This document shows, one piece after another, positions 9,312-15,886 of a stretch of DNA of 64,000 nt. The notes below the pieces were generated by a model. That model saw only the letters and a program-made list of their open reading frames with translations, was not told the DNA's origin and did no database searches. The position numbers were made by a program, and so were the translations under genes. How positions within the stretch are numbered: the stretch's first letter is position 1; every line of letters begins with the position of its first letter. Origin of the DNA: Gemmatimonadaceae bacterium (lineage in GTDB: Bacteria > Gemmatimonadota > Gemmatimonadetes > Gemmatimonadales > Gemmatimonadaceae); assembly GCA_037721215.1 (NCBI GenBank), contig JBBJNV010000011.1, positions 1 through 64,000 on the forward strand, read 5' to 3'.

Positions 9312-9419
9312 TCAACAAAAACGCGGCTGGACCTGGCGCCCTATAAAGGGCCGGTATCCATCCGCTGCCGCCGGGTGCACCCGCAACTGGAACGCGGATG
9401 GGGACTCGAGGCGCGCCGG
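9312..9419 (-). ncRNA. structured 5' leader element of the S10 operon (copy A)
   Basis: This 108-nt element in the rpsJ leader, read on the minus strand, matches the leader of fusA at 92 of 109 aligned columns. The first 20 nt and the last 15 nt are identical between the two copies. In RNA sense it has, in order: a GC-rich 5' block; a strand CCAUCCGC (9401-9394); a hairpin CGGG-UGCA-CCCG; a strand GCGGAUGG (9365-9358) complementary to the first strand over 8 bp; a nested hairpin GCCCU-UUAU-AGGGC; the strand UCCAGCCGC; and U5. It ends 54 nt before the rpsJ start. I do not recognise it as a named RNA family. Confidence 0.75.
9317..9365 (-). terminator. terminator-like attenuator hairpin in the rpsJ leader
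   Basis: In minus-strand sense, GCGG-A-UGGA-UA-CC pairs with GG-UCCA-G-CCGC around the nested GCCCU/AGGGC hairpin. GUUUUUGUU follows at once. This is the layout of an intrinsic terminator, placed upstream of the first gene of an essential operon. The upstream strand at 9394-9401 can capture the 5' arm over 8 perfect base pairs, so the terminator and antiterminator folds exclude each other. Confidence 0.6.
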
Positions 9420-9460
9420 TGTTCGTAGCTTCCGGCGTTGAGTTGTGGTGTAGCCTTATC

Positions 9461-9488
9461 AATTTACTCGGCTTCGGATGGGAGTCAA
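9461..9488 (-). promoter_or_regulatory. candidate promoter for the S10 operon
   Basis: Minus-strand TTGACT (9488-9483) and TAAATT (9466-9461) are separated by 16 bp. AAGGCT (9457-9452) lies exactly 25 nt after the -35 hexamer, the same spacing as upstream of fusA. A start there would give a leader of about 195 nt that contains element A. The -10 match is only moderate. Confidence 0.5.
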
Positions 9489-9795
9489 TGGACGGGGTGT
9501 CAATAGTCATACGCCGTTAGAAGTGTCACCCATCAATCTGGCTGTATGTAGTCCGGAGTAATCCGCAGCGGTTCGTAGCGGCCGGTATTGACAGTGAACT
9601 GAGAACCCATAACAGGCCATGAATTCTCAGTACGAAGTCCCTCTTTGAGATCCGAACTCGGCCCCGACGCTTGCCGATTGCACTCCGGGCTTTAATGGAG
9701 CGATCGATCCACGCGCCCTGAATTCACTGCCTTGTCTTAACAGATGCTGTTGGACAATCCACCGCTAACTGTTGAGTTGTCCTGCCCAGCCACCC
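9489..9795. other. intergenic region between the S10 promoter and the gntR stop
   Basis: No open frame of convincing composition is seen. A short inverted repeat, GGACAA (9752-9757) with TTGTCC (9776-9781), lies 14 nt past the gntR stop and could be a weak terminator for that gene. Nothing else is recognisable. Confidence 0.5.
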
Positions 9796-10728
9796 TCAAC
9801 CGGCCGGGTCGTTGAGTCGGCCCATCAGAGCCGCCATGTTGGCCCTGACAACTACGGTCAGCAGCTCGCGTGCCGTCTCCGACGAAAAAACCCTCTGATT
9901 CACCGTAGCGCGCCCGGCAAGCGCTGTCCCGGCGATACTGGCTACCGCGCTTCGCATGACCATCACCGGGGCCCCTTCCGGAACGGTGGGCAGTCCGGCC
10001 CCCACAATCACGAGACGGACATTCTTCTCGAGTCCCGCGGGAGCAAAAATGGTGTGGAGGGCTTCGCCGAATCTCGGATCGGTAGCCAGGAAGTAGACCG
10101 GCCCCTTTTTGAGGCTCTGGGTGAGATTGCTCATGATATCCCTCCGCAGCCGCGTGACCACGACCGGCTTTCGCCACTTGGCTCCGAGTTGTTGCGCAAG
10201 CGTCGCGTGCAGGGACGTGGCGACGATCAGGTCTGTTCGCGTCAGCGTTGTCTGAGCTGCCCGGCCCTCTAAGGTTTCCGCGTCGATCGAGTCGCTCTCG
10301 ATACCGTAGTCCTCTCTGAGCTCCGAATACAGTTCGTGATATTGGTCATGATTTCCGGTAATACATGCGGCCCGCATGCGGAGAGTTTCGAGGCACCGGC
10401 GGACGCGCTCCGGAAACCCAATCGGCGGGATCTCGCGGCCACGTGCCTCCACGAGCACCTCGACCAACCAGCCGGCGAGCTGCGTGAGCATCGCACCTTC
10501 AGGCACCCGCGCGGCCGCAATGTAGATTCCGGACCGCTCCCGGCGCTCTATAAGGCCTTCGGTTTCGAGGGTGCGGTAGGCCGCCATCGCGGTTCGTGGC
10601 GCGACCCCAAACTCCTCGGCGATGTCACGCGTACTCGCAAAGCGGTCTCCAGGGCTCAATATGCCCAGATGAAGCCCGCTTACGATCCGCTGTCGAAGCA
10701 CATCGGTGATCTCTCTGCGTTGATCCAT
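9796..10728 (-). CDS. GntR-family transcriptional regulator
   Basis: A 310-residue regulator with an N-terminal GntR winged helix. LRQRIVSGLHLGILSPGDRF is the usual GntR opening, and the recognition-helix segment TRDIAEEFGVAPRTAMAAYR is followed by the wing LEREGLIERRERSGIYI-like sequence. The C-terminal part of about 220 residues has alternating strands and helices (DLIVATSLHATLAQQLGAKW, KKGPVYFLATDPRFGEALH) and resembles a periplasmic-binding-protein-like sensor. No effector can be assigned. The ATG at 10728 is chosen because GGAGAGG precedes it. A TTG at 10767 is the alternative. It is divergent from the lipoprotein gene at 10969, and paired 12-base direct repeats in the shared spacer are plausible operators. 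Confidence 0.85.
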   Translation of the reverse strand: MDQRREITDVLRQRIVSGLHLGILSPGDRFASTRDIAEEFGVAPRTAMAAYRTLETEGLIERRERSGIYIAAARVPEGAMLTQLAGWLVEVLVEARGREIPPIGFPERVRRCLETLRMRAACITGNHDQYHELYSELREDYGIESDSIDAETLEGRAAQTTLTRTDLIVATSLHATLAQQLGAKWRKPVVVTRLRRDIMSNLTQSLKKGPVYFLATDPRFGEALHTIFAPAGLEKNVRLVIVGAGLPTVPEGAPVMVMRSAVASIAGTALAGRATVNQRVFSSETARELLTVVVRANMAALMGRLNDPAG

Positions 10729-10808
10729 CAAGTCATACCTCTCCGCTTGGTGGGCACTGCGTTTCAAAGTGTAAATAGCTTGCAGGGGCGATATCGCTCA
10801 CCCCTCGT

Positions 10809-10863
10809 TACATCACCAGATCCGCTAATTCATCCCAATCTGATACACTTCTACATCACCAGA
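10809..10863. promoter_or_regulatory. pair of identical 12-bp direct repeats, candidate GntR operator
   Basis: TACATCACCAGA occurs exactly at 10809-10820 and again at 10852-10863, in the spacer between the divergent gntR gene and the lipoprotein gene. The start-to-start distance of 43 bp is about four helical turns, so both copies would face the same side of the helix. The GntR protein itself is the obvious candidate binder, by position only. Confidence 0.5.
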
Positions 10864-10968
10864 ATGGCCCGTCACTTGCAAATGCGTTGCAGGGTTCCCC
10901 CATTCGCGCGCCGCTGCGACACCATGGGTACCCCAGACTTCGCCAGCACCCACTTCAAAGGAGGCCAC

Positions 10969-11586
10969 ATGCTCACGATTCAGACTCGACGCTTGACTCG
11001 TCCGATGTTTTTTGCTTCGATCATCGCGATGGCAGGATGTGCATCGGGAACACAAGGCGGTTCCGGCGGAGGCGTCAATGGCATGGCCAATATGCTCTCA
11101 TCGTGGCCGGAGAAGCAGCGCGAGACAATCACGATGATGACGACAAAATACGGACAGCCGGCCGTGATTGCCGATCGCATGGTCGTCTGGCATGGCACGG
11201 GTCCCTTTACGAGCACCATGGTACTTCGCGATGCCGTGCCTCACAACTTTCCGATGCCGCACATGGACTATCTAACCCAGACGGTGAGACACACAGTGCC
11301 GTCGGGCAAGGTGAATCAACTCCACGAATACGATGGCAGCGTCTGGGTACACCGCACACGAGGGGAGATGTCGGCACAGTGCGATCTCGAGCCGATGAAC
11401 TTCCTGGCTCTCAACCTCGCGCACGATATCATCACTGGGCAGCGGACCGTGGCCGACGCACGGGCCTTCTACGCGAAAACAGCGATGGCATTCAAGGGGG
11501 GCGACCGCTCGAGTCCCTATGTCAACGGCCTGCGGTTCCAGGCGGAACCAGGTGCAGCAGATCCGGACAAACCGCACAGTATGTGA
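10969..11586 (+). CDS. secreted lipoprotein of unknown function
   Basis: A 205-residue protein beginning MLTIQTRRLTRPMFFASIIA with a lipobox-like AMAGC, giving a lipidated cysteine at about residue 24. A strong AAGGAGG lies 4 nt upstream of this ATG. The open frame continues far upstream, but only as a shadow of gntR. The mature part has WPEKQRETITMMTTKYGQPA and VHRTRGEMSAQCDLEPMNFL. I recognise no catalytic motif. Many Met and His residues are noticeable. It is divergent from gntR and 109 nt ahead of a membrane-protein gene, so the two may be co-transcribed under GntR control. Confidence 0.8.
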   Translation: MLTIQTRRLTRPMFFASIIAMAGCASGTQGGSGGGVNGMANMLSSWPEKQRETITMMTTKYGQPAVIADRMVVWHGTGPFTSTMVLRDAVPHNFPMPHMDYLTQTVRHTVPSGKVNQLHEYDGSVWVHRTRGEMSAQCDLEPMNFLALNLAHDIITGQRTVADARAFYAKTAMAFKGGDRSSPYVNGLRFQAEPGAADPDKPHSM

Positions 11587-11695
11587 GACGAAACCCGACA
11601 GCCGCTGGACTTGACTGAACTGCTCGCGGAGGCGCCGACGCTCGGTGAACCCAGTCACGCAGGTGTCGGTATTTTTTCACATTCGAGGAGGAAGC

Positions 11696-12190
11696 ATGAA
11701 AACCGGAAGAGCTATCCTCGCCGGCGCGATCGGCGGTCTCGTGATGACGGCGCTCGCCTGGACAGCACGACAGCTCGGCATGGATCTGAACGCTGAAATG
11801 ATGCTCGGCACCATGGTCGTGAGCCCGCCCGGCGGTGCCGCGTGGCTCGCGGGTTTCGTAATGCATATGGTGCTATCGGTTCTGATCGCACTCATTTACG
11901 CATGGGGATTCGAGCGTGTAACTCATCGCGCCGGCGTTGGGATCGGGCTGGCGTTCGCTTTGGTGCACATCGTCATCGCCGGAATGGTGATGGGGATGAT
12001 TCCGGCCGTGCATCCAATGATTCCCGAGCAAATGCCAGCTCCTGGAGCATTCCTCATGAACATGGGAGCGGTGTTCACCGCGTTGTTCGTTGTCGAGCAC
12101 CTGCTTTATGGAGCGGTCGTCGGCGGTATGTACGGTGCGGTAGAGAATCCACGGCGAGTCGGTACGAATGTACCGGGTACGGTATCCTGA
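11696..12190 (+). CDS. small integral membrane protein
   Basis: A 164-residue protein with about four hydrophobic segments (ILAGAIGGLVMTALAWTA; AAWLAGFVMHMVLSVLIALI; GVGIGLAFALVHIVIAGMVM; FLMNMGAVFTALFVVEHLLY). The Gly-rich ends of the segments (AIGGLVM, VGGMYGAV) resemble small channel-like or glycine-zipper proteins. GAGGAGGAAGC just upstream supports the ATG at 11696. It is the second plus-strand gene after the gntR divergon. No specific family is assigned. Confidence 0.75.
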   Translation: MKTGRAILAGAIGGLVMTALAWTARQLGMDLNAEMMLGTMVVSPPGGAAWLAGFVMHMVLSVLIALIYAWGFERVTHRAGVGIGLAFALVHIVIAGMVMGMIPAVHPMIPEQMPAPGAFLMNMGAVFTALFVVEHLLYGAVVGGMYGAVENPRRVGTNVPGTVS

Positions 12191-12398
12191 ATCGCGCCGG
12201 ATCATCGGCGAGGCCCGATCAAGGCCTCACGATGACTCACCAGGGACTCTCACTTCTGCGCCTCAGAACGTCAGTCCGATGGCGCCGCTCATGTTCGATT
12301 CGTTCATACGATTCGATCAGCGCGCCGAAGACCCTTCGTGGCCGAGTGGGGCGATCCTGTCTCATTCCCCCCCCCGGTATCGCGGCTACTGCGAAACT

Positions 12399-12857
12399 CT
12401 ATTTGCGAGCGTCGCACACCGGAACGCCGTTCCGGGAGCGGGCGTATCCGACCATCAGAGCATCCACCGTCACAAGCGGAATCCCGTGTAACTGCGCTGA
12501 CGAAATCAGTATCCTGTCAGCGGGATCACCGTGGAGCTCGCCTTGCAGCTGCGCGCTGAGAATCAGAATCGTCCGATCAGTCGGCAGATAGCTGACGCCT
12601 GGCGCGTTCTCAGCCTGGCGAAGCCATATCGCCGGATCGAGCGATAGCAATAGTTTCCCCTTCGCGGCCTTCACGGCCACTTCCCAAAAGGATATGTCGG
12701 AGACGTAAAGCTGTCTGGATGCAGCGGCCCGTTCCATGAGGGCGACCGATTTCGGTGACATTCGGCCGATGTTGCCTTCGAGCATCCACACCCACATGTG
12801 GGTGTCGAGCAGAAGTGGACCATCGTAGTCAGGCCGGGCGGCCGGTCGCCACACCAT
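12399..12857 (-). CDS. PIN-domain toxin of a Phd/PIN toxin-antitoxin pair
   Basis: A 152-residue PIN-domain ribonuclease-type toxin. The first acidic residue is in LLLDTHMWVWML, the second in ISFWEVAVKAAKGKL, and the third and fourth in GDPADRILISSAQ and PLVTVDAL. These match the subgroup that starts with LLDTH. Toxins of this kind cleave RNA at a Mg-bound acidic site. The antitoxin gene lies 52 nt upstream on the same strand, and the intervening frame is open, so an upstream non-ATG start is possible. It lies at the left flank of the polysaccharide island. Confidence 0.85.
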   Translation of the reverse strand: MVWRPAARPDYDGPLLLDTHMWVWMLEGNIGRMSPKSVALMERAAASRQLYVSDISFWEVAVKAAKGKLLLSLDPAIWLRQAENAPGVSYLPTDRTILILSAQLQGELHGDPADRILISSAQLHGIPLVTVDALMVGYARSRNGVPVCDARK

Positions 12858-12909
12858 ATCGCCACGGGGTTTCCCGCGGGTGTCCCTTGTTTTCGCGGTG
12901 ACTCCGGTC

Positions 12910-13206
12910 TCAGCCAGCGGCCAGCGGATCGGACACCGACTCGGTCCATGCCTCGAAGTCCGGCTTCACAATGTCACGTGAGTCGAGGACCGTCCCACGC
13001 AGGAAACCGAATGGGCTCGGCGACACGGAGTCGACCGGGCCGAGCTTTGCAACCGGCTTGCCCCGCTTGGTGACGATGTACTCAGCGTGACGCTCCTTGA
13101 CCTTGTCCATCAATTCGAGACATATGGCCTTGAACTCACCCGCGGCTATTGTCGGCGTCTGGGGCTTGCGGGTCACTTTCGGCTTGGTTTGGCGCTTCTG
13201 GCTCAC
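12910..13206 (-). CDS. Phd/YefM-type antitoxin
   Basis: A 98-residue protein with the Phd/YefM fold signature IAAGEFKAICLELMDKV, then EYIVTKRGKPVAKLGPVD. This N-terminal part binds DNA, and the C-terminal 40 residues (PFGFLRGTVLDSRDIV) would wrap the toxin. A Lys/Arg-rich start of about 20 residues precedes the fold. It lies immediately upstream of the PIN toxin, the usual order for autoregulated type II modules. Confidence 0.85.
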   Translation of the reverse strand: MSQKRQTKPKVTRKPQTPTIAAGEFKAICLELMDKVKERHAEYIVTKRGKPVAKLGPVDSVSPSPFGFLRGTVLDSRDIVKPDFEAWTESVSDPLAAG

Positions 13207-13503
13207 GGAAACCCTGGATGTCTATGGTCATGACATCATAGTCATATTTGCCCGGTTGAAGTTACGCGAGCCTCTGTTTTGCTGTCAACCGTCAACAACG
13301 GCGATTCGGCGGTGAGGTGCGTAACAAAAGCGGCATCGCGGGCTCTAGCTCCGGTGGCGGCGTCGGCCGCGGAATCTTCGAAGTAGCGCGCCCTCGGTAA
13401 CCGCTGCCCTGCCCGCCTCACGTCCCGCGGCGGCACTAAGAGGTAGAACTTTTGACTTGTGAACGCGCGGAGGTCGGCTGAACTCCGACTGGTGGATCTC
13501 AGG
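13207..13503. other. intergenic region between antitoxin and coiled-coil gene
   Basis: About 300 nt without a credible gene on either strand. A+T-rich bases near 13225-13255 could hold the promoter of the minus-strand toxin-antitoxin pair. No other structure was recognised. Confidence 0.4.
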
Positions 13504-15084
13504 CTAGCGGAGCCAGCCCCTTCTGGATGGCTGCCGCTCGGGTTGCCGCAAGGGTTGCCGCAAGGGCTGCCGCAAGGGCTGCCGCTCCAGCTCCCTCTGT
13601 AATTCCTCGATCCGCGAGGCACCGGCGTCCCCACTCTGTTCCAGCTCCTCGATGCGAGCCGATTGAGCATTCAACTCTCGTTTCAGCGCTTCGGTGACGG
13701 GCACCCGGGAGTCAAGATCGCGCCGGAGCGTCTCCATTTCCGCCTCTCGGGCGCTAGAGCTCTGGAGCAGCTCCTGCTGCAGTTCATCAATTCTCGCCTT
13801 GCCGGTGTCGAGCTCCGTACGCAATGCATCGGTCTCGATCTCGCGGGCCCGTGAGATTCGCTGCATGTCTTCCTCCAGCTCGGCCATTCTTTGCAGACCC
13901 GCGTTCAGTTCCCACTTCAGCGCCTCGTTGTCAGCGTCGCGCGCCCGCAAGGCGAGATGCAACTCTTCTGTCTGAAGCGCCTGAGCGACTGGTGTCTGCT
14001 CGTTCAACCTCCGCTGAATTGCTTCGCTCTCGGCTTCCCAGGTGCTGGAGGCACGCTGCAATTCCTCAATCCGGAGAACGCGTTCAGCCAACTCCTGCTT
14101 CAGCCCGCCGGCCTCTGCAGCGTGAATATCGCTCTCCCGCTTCAACGCATCGAACTCTGCGGCGCGAACCTCGCTCTCCCGCTTCAACACGTCGAAACCC
14201 GCGGCGCGAACCTCGCTCTCCCGCGTCAACGCATCGATCTCCGCGGTGCGAGCATCCAGCTCTGTCTGAAGCGCCTGAGCCAGTGGTGTCTGCTCGTTCA
14301 ACCTCCGCTGAATCGCTTCGCTCTCGGCTTCCCAGGTGCTGGAGGCACGCTGCAATTCCTCAATCCGGAGAACGCGTTCAGCCAACTCCTGCTTCAGCGC
14401 TTCGACCTCTACATCGCGGGCACGTAAGTCACTCTCGAGCTCGCTTATCCGGGATCCACGAACCTCTAGTTCCTTTTTGAGATCATCGATCTCCACTGTG
14501 CGGTCGACCAACTCTTTCTGCAGCAGAAGAGCGATGAATGTCTGCTCGTTCATCTTGCGCTGAATTGCATCGCGCGTGGCCTTCAGGGCGCTCGAAGCCC
14601 GTTGCAACTCCTCAAGACGGGCCTCGTGAGCCTGATGCTGCTGTTCGAGCGCATTGGCCTCGCTCTTTCGCGCCTCCGAGTCGGGCCGCAACTCCTCGCG
14701 CCGCAGTTCCTCGAGCCTGGACTCGTGGGCGGCAACTTCAGACCGCAGTTCCACCGCGAACTTCGCGTGGGCGGCAAGCTCCTGCTGCAGCTCCTCGATC
14801 CTTGCGTTGCGGCTGGCGAGCTCGCGGTGCAGCGAGTCGGTCTCGTGATGCAGCTCAGTGAGGAACTCGCGTCGCGCCGTCGCCTTTTCGAGCGCTTCAT
14901 CAGCCTGCTCAGCGACCTTCAGGTAGGCGCGCGCAAGCTCCGGGAGCGCTTCGCGCGCAAACGCGACGTATTCCTGCTGATAGTCAGCGCATACCTCGCA
15001 TTTCGTGAGGTCATGCCTGATCGCCGACGACAGTACGTCGAGTTCGAGCGCCTGTTGCGCGAGAGACTGGTGGTTTGTTCCCAT
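13504..15084 (-). CDS. long coiled-coil protein with internal duplications
   Basis: A 526-residue protein from the ATG at 15084 (MGTNHQSLAQQALELDVLSS). An N-terminal helical part has a CxxC (TKCEVCADYQQ). The rest is an almost unbroken heptad-like, Glu/Leu/Arg-rich coiled coil with recurring RIEELQ or RIDELQ units. Two segments of about 47 residues, each around ELAERVLRIEELQRASS and IQRRLNEQTP, are nearly identical. The C-terminus is a run of LRQP repeats. No membrane segment or signal peptide is visible, so a cytoplasmic filament, scaffold or spacer is likely. The open frame starts 32 codons earlier, but that part lacks the heptad pattern. I do not recognise a family. Confidence 0.75.
   Translation of the reverse strand: MGTNHQSLAQQALELDVLSSAIRHDLTKCEVCADYQQEYVAFAREALPELARAYLKVAEQADEALEKATARREFLTELHHETDSLHRELASRNARIEELQQELAAHAKFAVELRSEVAAHESRLEELRREELRPDSEARKSEANALEQQHQAHEARLEELQRASSALKATRDAIQRKMNEQTFIALLLQKELVDRTVEIDDLKKELEVRGSRISELESDLRARDVEVEALKQELAERVLRIEELQRASSTWEAESEAIQRRLNEQTPLAQALQTELDARTAEIDALTRESEVRAAGFDVLKRESEVRAAEFDALKRESDIHAAEAGGLKQELAERVLRIEELQRASSTWEAESEAIQRRLNEQTPVAQALQTEELHLALRARDADNEALKWELNAGLQRMAELEEDMQRISRAREIETDALRTELDTGKARIDELQQELLQSSSAREAEMETLRRDLDSRVPVTEALKRELNAQSARIEELEQSGDAGASRIEELQRELERQPLRQPLRQPLRQPERQPSRRGWLR
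13540..13592. repeat. 12-bp tandem repeat encoding the LRQP tail
   Basis: The unit GGGTTGCCGCAA and its variant GGGCTGCCGCAA is repeated about four times in tandem near the 3' end of the coiled-coil gene. It encodes LRQP repeats on the minus strand. Because the unit is a multiple of three, copy-number change would keep the frame. Confidence 0.75.
13966..14400. repeat. two near-identical direct repeats of about 140 bp within the coiled-coil gene
   Basis: The segments around 13966-14103 and 14263-14400 differ at only a few positions and are 297 bp apart, which is 99 codons. Between them lie three further short in-frame repeats around DALKRESEVRAAEFD. Such identity at DNA level inside a coiled coil indicates recent duplication rather than selection on heptads alone. 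Confidence 0.8.
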
Positions 15085-15324
15085 GGCGTGAGTGCGGAAG
15101 AGTATATCACAAACGTAGCCTTCACGCAACGCCATCCCCGTGGCCGCGGCTCCTCTCGGGGCGGCGGAGCAGTGCTGCAAGTCTCTTGTACTACATGACG
15201 GACGACTGTCCCATCCTGCTGCAACACCGCTCGCCAGCTAATGTAATTAACGTATGTTATTAGACCCGGGTGACCCTCTCCTCATCCCGACCGGGGCACT
15301 GACCGACTAAGGGAGGCTGGTGTC

Positions 15325-15657
15325 TGCCGAACCGGCCAGCGCCGCACCCAGCGTCAAGCACCCATTTTCCGGCGATGTCGCGTGAAGTCCAGTCCGTTGC
15401 CGTCCAGAACCGATTCGCGGAAATCGGGTGCCCCCAGTGGCTGTCCAGCTGGGTGTGCGGGAATTTGTTCCACACCATTCCGAAGCTGTCCGTATAGTTC
15501 GACGCCACGACGAACCGTGGAACGAAGTCCCGCGCTGGACAGTGATGCCGTCGATCCGCCGAGGCAAGCCATCCTGTATGGATGCGTCCGTCGCGGTACT
15601 TTGCCTGCTCCCGAAGGAGCTGTTGCCCTGTTTCGGGGCAGCGCAGAAGTTCGGTTA
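15325..15657 (-). pseudogene. truncated Trm112-type class I methyltransferase
   Basis: Minus-strand reading gives ELTELLRCPETGQQLL, ARDFVPRFV, NYTDSFGMVWNKF and WVLDAGCGAGRF. These match, segment by segment, the intact methyltransferase at 34259-35245 (LRCPATGDRL, FGMQWNKFRQTQLDS, WVLDAGCGAGRF). The fragment has no usable start codon and breaks off just after the SAM-binding glycine motif, so about two thirds of the protein is missing. It directly follows an asnB remnant on the same strand. Confidence 0.85.
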
Positions 15658-15659
15658 AT

Positions 15660-15886
15660 TCAACGTGGAAGCTTAGCCTGGACTTTGCGACTATTGGCAG
15701 TGGCGTTGAGCCGCGATGGAAGCTTCCCAAGGGCAAATTCGGTGCAGTGCTCGTGGACGAGCCGGCTGACCAAATAGGTGGGAATCATCAACGAATTCAC
15801 AATCGGCTCATCGAGCGGCCGCGCCAGGATTGGAAGAAGATCTCGGGAATCGGTGTCCGCGAAGCGATTCCTAGGATGCCGCACAT
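15660..15886 (-). pseudogene. asnB: asparagine synthetase (glutamine-hydrolysing) remnant with two internal deletions
   Basis: The ATG at 15886 gives MCGILGIASRTP, the catalytic N-terminus of AsnB. After a large deletion the frame jumps to DEPIVNSLMIPTYLVSRLVH, which belongs to the synthetase domain. After a second deletion it reads FALGKLPSRLNATANSRKV, near the usual C-terminal third. All three pieces match the copy at 29303-31232. Its start overlaps the end of the glycosyltransferase gene at 15871, as in an operon. Almost all of both catalytic domains is lost. Confidence 0.85.

Noticed and set aside
9229-9441. A plus-strand frame with KGRYPSAAAGC, also found at 49157-49402, looking like a conserved peptide
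   Set aside because: Both lie antisense over the shared leader element. The similarity is explained by the nucleotide conservation of the RNA, and the frames have no start site or further similarity outside it.
9280-9510. Minus-strand frame across the rpsJ leader as a leader peptide
   Set aside because: The matching frame in the fusA leader diverges in phase and composition, and the changes between copies are not synonymous. Structured RNA fits better.
10336-10968. Long upstream extension of the lipoprotein frame
   Set aside because: It is antisense to gntR. A strong ribosome-binding site and signal peptide place the start at 10969.
12191-12398. Possible 3' remnant of an outer-membrane barrel on the minus strand (ending in a MSGAIGLTF-like tail)
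   Set aside because: Only about ten codons look right, with an in-frame stop just before, and a C-run at about 12366-12374 confuses the frame. Too little to call.
14602-15198. Long plus-strand frame antisense to the coiled-coil gene
   Set aside because: It is a shadow of a repetitive Glu/Leu-rich minus-strand gene. The opposite strand lacks any domain pattern.
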